From an uncultured Clostridia bacterium (GTDB taxonomy: Bacteria; Bacillota; Clostridia; Lachnospirales; CAG-274), in NCBI GenBank assembly GCA_947629215.1, contig CANRCU010000128.1, positions 1-6,904 on the forward strand: 6,904 nucleotides of DNA. Direction: 5' to 3'. Position numbers and translations under genes: made by a program. Within the stretch, counting starts at the first letter, position 1; each line of letters starts with the position of its first letter. Positions 1 to 6,037 of this stretch are shown piece by piece. The notes below the pieces were generated by a model. That model had not been told where the DNA came from and searched no databases. It saw only the letters and a program-made list of their open reading frames with translations.

Positions 1-402
1 CGTTTCAAAACCGACGGCAAGAAAAACGACCTGTTCGTCGGGGTTTTCTTTCGCTATTTCCACAGCGTCAAGCGGCGAATATACCGCCCTTATTTTTGCG
101 CCTTTTGCTCTTGCGCCCGCAAGGCTCATTTCGGTGCCGGGTACTCTTATAAGGTCGCCGAAAGTGCATATCGTGCAGCCTTTTTCAAGCGCAAGCCAGC
201 ATGCCTCGTCAATAAAGCCCACAGGCGTTACACAGACCGGACAGCCGGGGCCGGAGATTATATCGACGTTTTTTGGCATGATATTTCGTATGCCAAGCCT
301 GAAAATTTCGTGAGTATGCGTTCCGCAGACTTCCATTATGCGAAGATCGCGACCTTTGTAAGAGGTTATTATGTCTTTTGCGGTTTGTGTGTTTTTGCTC
401 AT
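1..402 (-). CDS. hypD: HypD, [NiFe]-hydrogenase maturation protein (N-terminal 134 codons; 3' end beyond window)
   Basis: HypD is an iron-sulfur protein that, with HypC, forms the scaffold on which the Fe(CN)2CO unit of [NiFe]-hydrogenase is assembled in the cytoplasm. The reading frame was translated by hand from an ATG at 402 and stays open to the window edge. Visible family motifs are EVCGTHTHE at residues 24-32 (Cys26 is the conserved redox-active Cys), GPGCPVCVTP at 51-60 (Cys54 and Cys57), FGDLIRVPGT at 81-90, VYSPLDA at 107-113 and VGFET at 130-134. About the first third of a typical 350-380 residue HypD is present. The start codon overlaps the hypC stop (ATGA, 402-399), and a GGAG sits 8 nt upstream inside hypC, so the two are probably translationally coupled. 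This matches the common hypC-hypD order. HypE would be expected further downstream but is not visible. Identification is very secure. Confidence 0.97.
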   Translation of the reverse strand, partial: MSKNTQTAKDIITSYKGRDLRIMEVCGTHTHEIFRLGIRNIMPKNVDIISGPGCPVCVTPVGFIDEACWLALEKGCTICTFGDLIRVPGTEMSLAGARAKGAKIRAVYSPLDAVEIAKENPDEQVVFLAVGFET

Positions 403-608
403 AATATGCTCTCCATTACAGATTCTTCTTCATCGGCTTCGCTTTGCGTTATCTTTGCTATCGCCGCGCCTGCGTGTACCATTACATAATCGCCGGGTTC
501 AAGCTCGTCGAGCAGACCTGCGCTGACCTTACGTTTTGCGCCGTTGGCATCTATAACGGCTGTTCCGTCTTTAACACTTACTACTTTTGCGGATAATCCT
601 ACACACAT
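399..608 (-). CDS. hypC: HypC, hydrogenase maturation chaperone
   Basis: HypC is a small chaperone that binds HypD, carries the Fe(CN)2CO group and delivers it to the hydrogenase large-subunit precursor. The 69-residue product is of normal family length. It begins MCVGLSAKVV: Cys2, the essential iron-binding residue after Met removal, is present, and PGDYVMVHAG at 38-47 holds the conserved His45. The frame stays open upstream to an ATG at 668. I chose the ATG at 608 because family members start Met-Cys and because a strong AGGGAGGA lies 7 nt before it; the longer version would also run into hypF. Residue 6 is Ser where the family usually has Pro (MCxGxP), a mild oddity. The C-terminal tail is acidic (EADEEE, 57-62). 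It lies 20 bp after hypF and overlaps hypD by 4 bp. Sure identification. Confidence 0.95.
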   Translation of the reverse strand: MCVGLSAKVVSVKDGTAVIDANGAKRKVSAGLLDELEPGDYVMVHAGAAIAKITQSEADEEESVMESIL

Positions 609-614
609 ATTTAT

Positions 615-622
615 TCCTCCCT
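615..622 (-). promoter_or_regulatory. Ribosome binding site that fixes the hypC start
   Basis: Read on the minus strand, AGGGAGGA ends 6 nt before the ATG at 608 (7 nt from its GGAGG core). It sits in the 20-bp gap between hypF and hypC. It decides for the short Met-Cys start over the upstream in-frame ATG at 668, which lies inside hypF. Confidence 0.85.
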
Positions 623-628
623 GAAAAT

Positions 629-2908
629 TTATATATTGAAAGTTCCGTATGCCGCCTGACCAAGGCATATTCCGCCGTCGTTGGGCGGTATCACGCTGTG
701 CAGCAGCACATCGAACCCTGCGGCTTCAAGCCTTTGCCTGCACAGCCTGACAAGCAGACGATTCTGAAATACACCTCCGCTCAATGCGCAGGTATTTATA
801 TCTGTTTTTTTTCTTATATCCATACAAGCCTGCAATACCATATCGGAAAGCACAGCATGAAATTCATAGGCAAGCTCGTCTGTTTTTTGCACATCTGCCA
901 AAAAACGGCTTGCAATATTTTTTGCATACTCGGAGGTATTGAGCCTGATAATATCTTTTTCGTAAATAAGCGGAGTGTCGAATTTTTTGTATTCGACGCT
1001 TTTGCGTTCGTAAATTTCGGCATGGTACATAAGGGCGGTGGACGCGTCGCCTTCAAAAGTGGATACACGGCGTATACCGAGTATCGCAGATATGGCGTCA
1101 AACAATCTGCCGCAGCTTGTTGAGAGAACGCTGTTTATTTTTTTTGCTGACATAACGGCCTGCATTTTAAATTCTGTTTCGCTGCATATACCGAGTTTTG
1201 TGCAGAGAGCGGGGTCGTCCAATAGAGCGGCGGCTATGCGCCAGCCTTCTTTTGCGGAAATATCGCCTCCCGACTGCATAAACGGGTCGATACTGCCGAC
1301 ACGTTCAAAACCGTGATAGTCACATAAGAGCAGCTCTCCGCCCCATATGGTGCCGTCCTCCCCGTAGCCCGTGCCGTCAAAGGAAATGCCTATGACTTTG
1401 CCGTCAAAGCCGTTTTCAGCCATGCACGAAAGTATATGCGCATAATGGTGCTGTATTTTTATAAGCGGTATGCCTTTTTTATCGGCCAGTTCTTCGGCAA
1501 AAGCAACGGTGTTATACAGCGGGTGAGTGTCGCAGACAATGACTTCGGGTTCGCTTTCAAGCAGACCGCACATTCTTTCAACGGATTCGCTCAAAGCTGA
1601 AACGGTGCGTATATCAGCCATATCCCCGACATAGGGGGAAGGGTAGAGCAGACCGTTTTTACCTATACAAAACGTATTTTTTAATTCGCCGCCGATGGCA
1701 AGCACCTGTTTGCCGCTGCCGTGCCTGAGCATTATCGGCAGGGGCGCAAATCCGCGTGAACGCCGTATCATATACGGTTTGTCAAAAAGCCAGTCGGTAA
1801 CGGTATCGTCTGCGCGCAGCAAAATTTTTCTGTTATGCGACAATATCATATCGCAGAAAGAAGAAATTTCTCTTAGCGCGTCCTCGTCACTGCGGCAGAT
1901 AGGTGCGCCTCGTACATTGCCGCTCGTCATAACAAGACAGTCGCTCATTTCAATATCGTCGGGATAGTCGAATAAAAGCATCTGAACCGGCGCATACGGC
2001 AACATGACACCGACAGTGATGTTGTCGGGCGCTATATCGGCGCTTATGGTGCAGTCGGGTTGCTTTTCAAGCAGCATTATAGGCTTTTGCCAGCCGTTCA
2101 TATATGCCTCTTGTCCGTCTTTTACGATACATTCGCGGCAGACCGTTTCATAATTTTTCATCATAAGAGCAAACGGCTTGTTCGGGCGGTTTTTAAGTTT
2201 TCTGAGCCTGCTTACCGCATCGGTGTTTTTTGCGTCGCAGCAGAGATGAAAACCGCCTATGCCCTTTATCGCAACTATGCCGCCCGACATTATTTTTCGC
2301 CTTGTTTCGGTTATTGCAGCACCTCCGCGGATATCCGAGCCTATTATATATACTTCGGGTCCGCAGTCGTTGCAGCAGACAGGCTGGGCGTCATAACGCC
2401 GTGTCGCGGGGTCTTCGTATTCGGCTGCGCAGTCGGGGCACATCGGAAATTCGCCCATTGTGGTGCGTTCACGGTCGTAGGGCATTGTGTCCATTATTGT
2501 GAGCCGAGGTCCGCATTGAGTGCAGTTTATAAAAGGGTGAAGATACCTTTTGTTTTTGGGGTCAAACAATTCGCTGCGGCACATATCACAGGTGGCTATA
2601 TCTGGCGAAACAAAGATATCGCCGTATTCTTTCTCGCTTTCTATTATCTCAAATGAAGAATATTTCGGCGCATCTTCTATTTCGGCAATATCTACGCCAA
2701 GCACTACCGAGCGTTTTGGGGGGGCGTTTTTTATGATGTCCACAAAGGCGTCCAGCTGTTTGTCCGTACCTTGAGCATATATATCAACATATGAACCGCG
2801 GTTCGCGACCGTGCCGAAAACGCCTGCGGTGTCGGCTGCGCGCGAAACGAACGGGCGGAAACCTACCCCCTGCACAATACCGTAAGTATGGATATTCAAA
2901 GTTCGCAT
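629..2908 (-). CDS. hypF: HypF, carbamoyltransferase for hydrogenase cyanide-ligand synthesis
   Basis: HypF turns carbamoyl phosphate and ATP into a carbamoyl-adenylate and passes the carbamoyl group to the C-terminal Cys of HypE, the first step in making the CN ligands of [NiFe]-hydrogenase. At 759 residues it has full family length and all domains in order. There is an N-terminal acylphosphatase-like domain (1-90; GIVQGVGFRPF at 10-20 with Arg18, and Asn36). A zinc-finger region follows, with the exact CX2C-X18-CX2C-X24-CX2C-X18-CX2C pattern (Cys107/110, 129/132, 157/160, 179/182). Next is a YrdC-like nucleotide-binding domain (about 200-385; KGIGGFHLCCDA at 215-226, RPNKPFALM at 241-249, SGN at 329-331). 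The last part is a Kae1-like carbamoyltransferase domain (about 400-759; HHYAH at 487-491, FDGTGYGEDGTIWGGE at 510-525, EGDAST at 619-624, LSGGVFQN at 709-716). It starts 20 bp after the upstream nitrogenase-like gene, with GGGAGGT 6 nt before the ATG. No frameshift or missing motif was seen. Confidence 0.97.
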   Translation of the reverse strand: MRTLNIHTYGIVQGVGFRPFVSRAADTAGVFGTVANRGSYVDIYAQGTDKQLDAFVDIIKNAPPKRSVVLGVDIAEIEDAPKYSSFEIIESEKEYGDIFVSPDIATCDMCRSELFDPKNKRYLHPFINCTQCGPRLTIMDTMPYDRERTTMGEFPMCPDCAAEYEDPATRRYDAQPVCCNDCGPEVYIIGSDIRGGAAITETRRKIMSGGIVAIKGIGGFHLCCDAKNTDAVSRLRKLKNRPNKPFALMMKNYETVCRECIVKDGQEAYMNGWQKPIMLLEKQPDCTISADIAPDNITVGVMLPYAPVQMLLFDYPDDIEMSDCLVMTSGNVRGAPICRSDEDALREISSFCDMILSHNRKILLRADDTVTDWLFDKPYMIRRSRGFAPLPIMLRHGSGKQVLAIGGELKNTFCIGKNGLLYPSPYVGDMADIRTVSALSESVERMCGLLESEPEVIVCDTHPLYNTVAFAEELADKKGIPLIKIQHHYAHILSCMAENGFDGKVIGISFDGTGYGEDGTIWGGELLLCDYHGFERVGSIDPFMQSGGDISAKEGWRIAAALLDDPALCTKLGICSETEFKMQAVMSAKKINSVLSTSCGRLFDAISAILGIRRVSTFEGDASTALMYHAEIYERKSVEYKKFDTPLIYEKDIIRLNTSEYAKNIASRFLADVQKTDELAYEFHAVLSDMVLQACMDIRKKTDINTCALSGGVFQNRLLVRLCRQRLEAAGFDVLLHSVIPPNDGGICLGQAAYGTFNI

Positions 2909-2928
2909 CTTTTGACCTCCCTTCGTTT

Positions 2929-3951
2929 CTATTTATCGGCGAAAGTCCGTCCGGAAACCGCAAAATGCGGAAAATCTATATATTCGCCTTTAAAACCTAT
3001 TTTCTTGAACGATATATCGCCGATGATAACATCGTAATTTTTGGATTTTTCCGAAAAATCGTCCTCGTCCTTGATATGAATATCGTTTTTGCCGATACTG
3101 TCGTTTATATCGAACCAGCTTGCACGATCGACTTGACAGCCTTTTATTTTTTCACCAAGAACATTTGCTGCGACCTGCTGATGGATAACAAGCACGTTTT
3201 TCCCGGTCAGTGTTTCGATTTTTTTAAGCACGTTTTCAGGTATGCACGGAAAATCAAATTCATATTCGGTGCCGAATTTTTCTTTGAGATATTCGGCAGC
3301 GCGTATGCCGGATGACGAAATAACAATATTTTTTTCGCATTCGGACGCTTTTATTATTTCGTCAAGACCGCTGTCCATACCGAAACAGACGACTTCGTTA
3401 TATTTTTTTGAAAGCTCTGCAATTATTCTGTCGGCTTTTGTAAGCCCCGTATTTAACGGTGTTGCGCCTATAACGCCGACTTTGCCGTGTCTGACGGGCA
3501 ATTTTTCTTTGGCAAATTCCGTAAAAAGCGCAAGATAGGCGGCTTCTTCGCCTTTGTCATAATAATGTGTGCCTGTGCTTGCCACAGTAATACACGGCAG
3601 CCCCGTTTTTTGCTCGCTCATACGCTTTAGAGCCTTTAGATCCGTTGCGATAACGGCAGGTACCGGTGTGCCTATCACAGCCGTGAATTTTGCGTCTATC
3701 TGAGAACAGACTTTTGCAAGTTTTTCTACCAGTCTGTCGTCACGGCCGAGAATAGCGTCCATATCACGCAGACCTGCGCTGAACAGGGCGGATTTTTTTT
3801 CAAACCAGCGCGGTTCGTCAAAACCGCATACATTGCCTGCGCAACCGCCTGCATCGCAGATAACGACAATGCTGCCAAGCTCGTAAAGCACGGAACACGC
3901 GCCCGAGTCATCGGGGGCAAGGGGCGATATATGTTTGAGCAGTTTTTTCAT
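2929..3951 (-). CDS. Compact nitrogenase component-1-like subunit (NifK-like)
   Basis: This 340-residue protein looks like a shortened NifK/NifN-type subunit of the nitrogenase component-1 superfamily; the substrate is unknown. The N-terminus aligns with the P-cluster region of NifK: SGACS (Cys19) matches the ACQP cysteine, and CDAGGCAGN (Cys37) matches GSQGC. The AVIGTPVPAVIATD segment (91-104) matches TCMAEVIGDD, but the third cluster Cys is replaced by Pro96. A second Rossmann-like unit begins at HGKVGVIGATPLN (155-167), a third at TGKNVLVIH (249-257), and the C-terminus carries FPHFAVSGR (327-335). NifK is about 450-520 residues, so this is a condensed form. It is a clear paralogue of the partial gene at 6034-6904, sharing GTHxYxxG, IGATPL or LGATPL, MDSxLDxI and the PHFAxSGR end. 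Its ATG overlaps the D-like stop (ATGA), with GGAG 8 nt upstream, suggesting a 1:1 complex with the D-like protein. The superfamily call is fairly sure; the subunit role is inferred. Confidence 0.8.
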   Translation of the reverse strand: MKKLLKHISPLAPDDSGACSVLYELGSIVVICDAGGCAGNVCGFDEPRWFEKKSALFSAGLRDMDAILGRDDRLVEKLAKVCSQIDAKFTAVIGTPVPAVIATDLKALKRMSEQKTGLPCITVASTGTHYYDKGEEAAYLALFTEFAKEKLPVRHGKVGVIGATPLNTGLTKADRIIAELSKKYNEVVCFGMDSGLDEIIKASECEKNIVISSSGIRAAEYLKEKFGTEYEFDFPCIPENVLKKIETLTGKNVLVIHQQVAANVLGEKIKGCQVDRASWFDINDSIGKNDIHIKDEDDFSEKSKNYDVIIGDISFKKIGFKGEYIDFPHFAVSGRTFADK

Positions 3952-5234
3952 ATCTCTTTCTCCAATCTTTCGTCAAGCCGCTTGAACAGCAGCTTTACAG
4001 CCTGATAACCAAACGGCTGTATCTCGTCGTTAAAATCTATGCCTTTAAGCTCCGGGTGATAATAAAGCGCATCGTTTCCGATAACGGCGTTTATTTTTTC
4101 GGTGCGCCTGTAATTGAGCATTGTGGGCGAAAGGTTTGAAAATATCTTTGTTTCGGGCGATAATTCCGCAAGCCGTTTTACAAAAACAAAATTTCTTTCG
4201 CCTACGGTCCCATATATTTCAGTGACCTTAAAGCCGTATTCGGTAAGCGCCAGAGCAAGCTCAAAACTGTCGGCATTTACACATTCGCCTATTGCAAAGG
4301 TGAGCGCGCCATATTTGTTTTTGAACTTTTCTATAATTTCGGTCGTTTCCTCGTAATATTTGCCGTCATCAAGCTCGGCGCCTATTGCCTGCCCCAACAG
4401 TTTGTATTGATTGTGTACCTTGTCGATCCTGTAAAGCCTGACAAGCTCTATAAACGGTATACCAAGCCGTTTTTCCATATCCTGCGCGGCGTACCGCGCC
4501 TCGGAATTTACAATAATGTTGAAGTTTGCGCGTGAAAGCTCGGAATATTCTTCAAAGGTCTTGCAGCGTGAAAGCTCGTGTATTTTTTTGATACCTGCGG
4601 TTGCAAGCAGCTCATAAATTTCGCAGTCGTCAAAAAGCGGCGCAAAATGTCCGAGTATATTGCACTCGTTTGACTTTCTTTTTTGCGGTTCCAAAAGCAT
4701 ATATACCGATTTTCGCACGGCTGCCATAGGCGGCAGGCGTTTTTCGCGCGTAAGCGCATACATATATGCGGGTACTGTCGGCACGCCCGCCGTTTCCTCA
4801 CATTTTCGGCAGACACGATCCATATCGGTGCCGAGCAGGGCGTCAACGCAGGTTATGCATATCATTACCGCAGATGGTGTATAGTCAAGCTCATCGCAAA
4901 GTTCTTTTACGACTTTTGGTATTTTTGTAAGATGTCTGCCCGTTACTATGTCGGTATCGTCGAGCAGCAGATAAAAAAATCTTTCGGAATAACCAAGCTC
5001 GTTAAGCAAAGCGGTATTTCTGCCGCAGCATGCAGGCGCAACAAGCAGCATCACCGAACCGGGTATTGCAAGCCCTGCGCGTTTTACGCCGAAACCTTTA
5101 GCCCCGGGGGAGTTAAAATCAAGCGTTGCGGGGCTGCTGTATATCATATGCCGGGATGAGATCAACTCGTCCGGCATATTGTCAAGACCGCCGTTTGCAA
5201 GCTCTTTTGCCGTTATATAAAATGCATCAGTCAT
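3948..5234 (-). CDS. Nitrogenase component-1-like subunit (NifD-like), FeMo-cofactor ligands absent
   Basis: This 428-residue protein is the NifD-like partner of the adjoining reductase. VAPACCGRN (65-73; Cys70) aligns with the P-cluster GPVGCG, and CITCVDALLGTD (126-137; Cys129) with the ECPIGLIGDD site. The first P-cluster Cys of NifD (Cys62) appears to be Gly here. ECNILGHFAPLFDD (190-203) matches the NifD second-domain opening (VNIIGEYN), and NFNIIVNSEARYAAQDMEKR (237-256) the stretch holding cofactor Cys275. By my alignment that Cys is Val242, and cofactor His442 is Phe408 in PFGYQ. A FeMoco-type site is therefore unlikely. Extra cysteines occur at 69, 126, 142 and 145. The frame extends five codons upstream to a GTG at 5249, but I chose the ATG at 5234 because GAGGA lies 8 nt before it and nothing suitable precedes the GTG. 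It overlaps the Fe-protein stop by 8 bp and the next gene by 4 bp, giving the classic H-D-K order. The reaction is unknown. Confidence 0.87.
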   Translation of the reverse strand: MTDAFYITAKELANGGLDNMPDELISSRHMIYSSPATLDFNSPGAKGFGVKRAGLAIPGSVMLLVAPACCGRNTALLNELGYSERFFYLLLDDTDIVTGRHLTKIPKVVKELCDELDYTPSAVMICITCVDALLGTDMDRVCRKCEETAGVPTVPAYMYALTREKRLPPMAAVRKSVYMLLEPQKRKSNECNILGHFAPLFDDCEIYELLATAGIKKIHELSRCKTFEEYSELSRANFNIIVNSEARYAAQDMEKRLGIPFIELVRLYRIDKVHNQYKLLGQAIGAELDDGKYYEETTEIIEKFKNKYGALTFAIGECVNADSFELALALTEYGFKVTEIYGTVGERNFVFVKRLAELSPETKIFSNLSPTMLNYRRTEKINAVIGNDALYYHPELKGIDFNDEIQPFGYQAVKLLFKRLDERLEKEI

Positions 5235-5991
5235 TTGCCTTGTCCTCACTTAAAAGTTTTTTTGCAAGTTCCGTGAATCTTCTTGCCGTTTCGCATTCGG
5301 GATCGCCTTCTATGACGGTCTTGCCCATGTCTTCATATTTTATTATATCGGCTGAACGCGGTATATCGGCTATTATTTCAAGACCTGCGCCGTCTGCAAA
5401 TGCACGTATTTTTTCTTCTTCGCCCTCGACATTGCGGCGGTTCATTATAATACCCCGCACACGGGCGTAACTTCTGTCTTCAAAATTTTTGACGGCGCTG
5501 TTTATGTTATTTGCCGCATAGAGCGCCATTTTTTCACCGGAGGTAACAATAAGTACTTCCGAAGCATAACCCTCGCGTATGGGCGCCGCAAAACCGCCGC
5601 AGACCACATCGCCAAGTACATCGTAAAGCACAACATCGGGGTTTATTTTTTCAAAAAGCTCCAATTCTTCAAGAAGGGAAAATGTATTTATTATACCTCT
5701 GCCTGCGCAGCCAAGCCCCGGAGTCGGTCCGCCCGTTTCTATGCATAGAATATTGCCGAAACCTATTTTTGAGATCTCTTCTATGGAATCAGGCTCGTCG
5801 TCATGCTCACGCAGATAATTCATAACGGGCGTCAGCGGTATTCCGCCAAGAAGATTGATAGTGGAATCCGCCTTTGGGTCACAGCCTATTTGTATAACAC
5901 GTTTGCCAAGCATGGCGAAAGCTGCGGCAAGATTTGCGGTGCAGGTGGATTTGCCGATACCGCCTTTGCCGTAAATTGCTAATTTTATCAT
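5227..5991 (-). CDS. Nitrogenase-like iron protein (NifH/BchL/CfbC superfamily reductase)
   Basis: This is an ATP-dependent electron donor for a component-1-like partner. The 254-residue sequence has the full Fe-protein core: P-loop YGKGGIGKST (7-16), switch I region GCDPKADST (36-44), GGPTPGLGCAGRG (87-99) with cluster ligand Cys95 and Arg98 (the position ADP-ribosylated in NifH), and switch II DVLGDVVCGGFA (124-135) with cluster ligand Cys131. Two such subunits would share one [4Fe-4S] cluster. MALYAANNI (155-163) is also typical of the family. It is a little shorter than classical NifH (about 270-296), mainly at the C-terminus, as in group IV proteins. An AAAGGAG lies 7 nt before the ATG. 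The flanking genes are all component-1-like, so its partner is most likely the next two genes. That it is a functional Fe protein is well supported; that it is a nitrogenase NifH is not, because the partners lack cofactor ligands. Confidence 0.94.
   Translation of the reverse strand: MIKLAIYGKGGIGKSTCTANLAAAFAMLGKRVIQIGCDPKADSTINLLGGIPLTPVMNYLREHDDEPDSIEEISKIGFGNILCIETGGPTPGLGCAGRGIINTFSLLEELELFEKINPDVVLYDVLGDVVCGGFAAPIREGYASEVLIVTSGEKMALYAANNINSAVKNFEDRSYARVRGIIMNRRNVEGEEEKIRAFADGAGLEIIADIPRSADIIKYEDMGKTVIEGDPECETARRFTELAKKLLSEDKAND
5243..5247 (-). promoter_or_regulatory. Ribosome binding site that fixes the D-like start
   Basis: GAGGA on the minus strand, inside the end of the Fe-protein gene, sits 8 nt before the ATG at 5234. 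It overlaps the alternative in-frame GTG (5247-5249), which has no purine-rich site of its own upstream. The shorter start is therefore preferred. Confidence 0.65.
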
Positions 5992-6025
5992 ATCAAAACT
6001 CCTTTAATGATATTTTAGGAAATAA

Positions 6026-6037
6026 GTAAGCGCTTAC
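6026..6037. promoter_or_regulatory. Perfect 12-bp palindrome, possible LacI/CcpA-type operator
   Basis: GTAAGCGCTTAC is a perfect inverted repeat with a central CG. It spans the stop codon of the upstream subunit gene and the start of the 42-bp gap before the Fe-protein gene, which is the longest gap in the window. The core AAGCGCTT resembles LacI-family operators. Against the Bacillus catabolite-responsive element (WTGNAANCGNWNNCW), the 15 bases starting at 6024 have two mismatches. With no loop it is a poor terminator and has no T-tract. Function is inferred from shape only; part of the sequence is constrained by coding. Confidence 0.3.

Noticed and set aside
399..668. Longer HypC starting at 668
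   Set aside because: It would overlap hypF, lacks a ribosome binding site and destroys the Met-Cys N-terminus needed for HypC function.
587..1123. Long plus-strand open frame opposite hypF (178 codons), and similar ones at 2060-2656, 4683-5159 and 6127-6597
   Set aside because: They lie opposite secure genes, show no family motifs, and their sequences look like reverse-frame translations of the conserved genes. They are compositional shadows.
1138..1145. Homopolymer runs (for example T8 here and near 3794-3801) as programmed slippage sites
   Set aside because: They encode ordinary Lys-Lys codons within intact frames, and no alternative frame of interest follows them.
1369..1410. Short direct repeat GCCGTCAAAG
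   Set aside because: It comes from two similar FDG-type codon strings in hypF and is not spaced or repeated like a functional element.
3948..5991. True nitrogenase nifHD
   Set aside because: The FeMo-cofactor Cys and His positions are not kept, the K-like subunit is very short, and no nif biosynthesis gene is visible.
5992..6033. Internal sigma-70 promoter before the Fe-protein gene
   Set aside because: TAAAAT-like boxes exist in this AT-rich gap, but no -35 box at proper spacing could be found.
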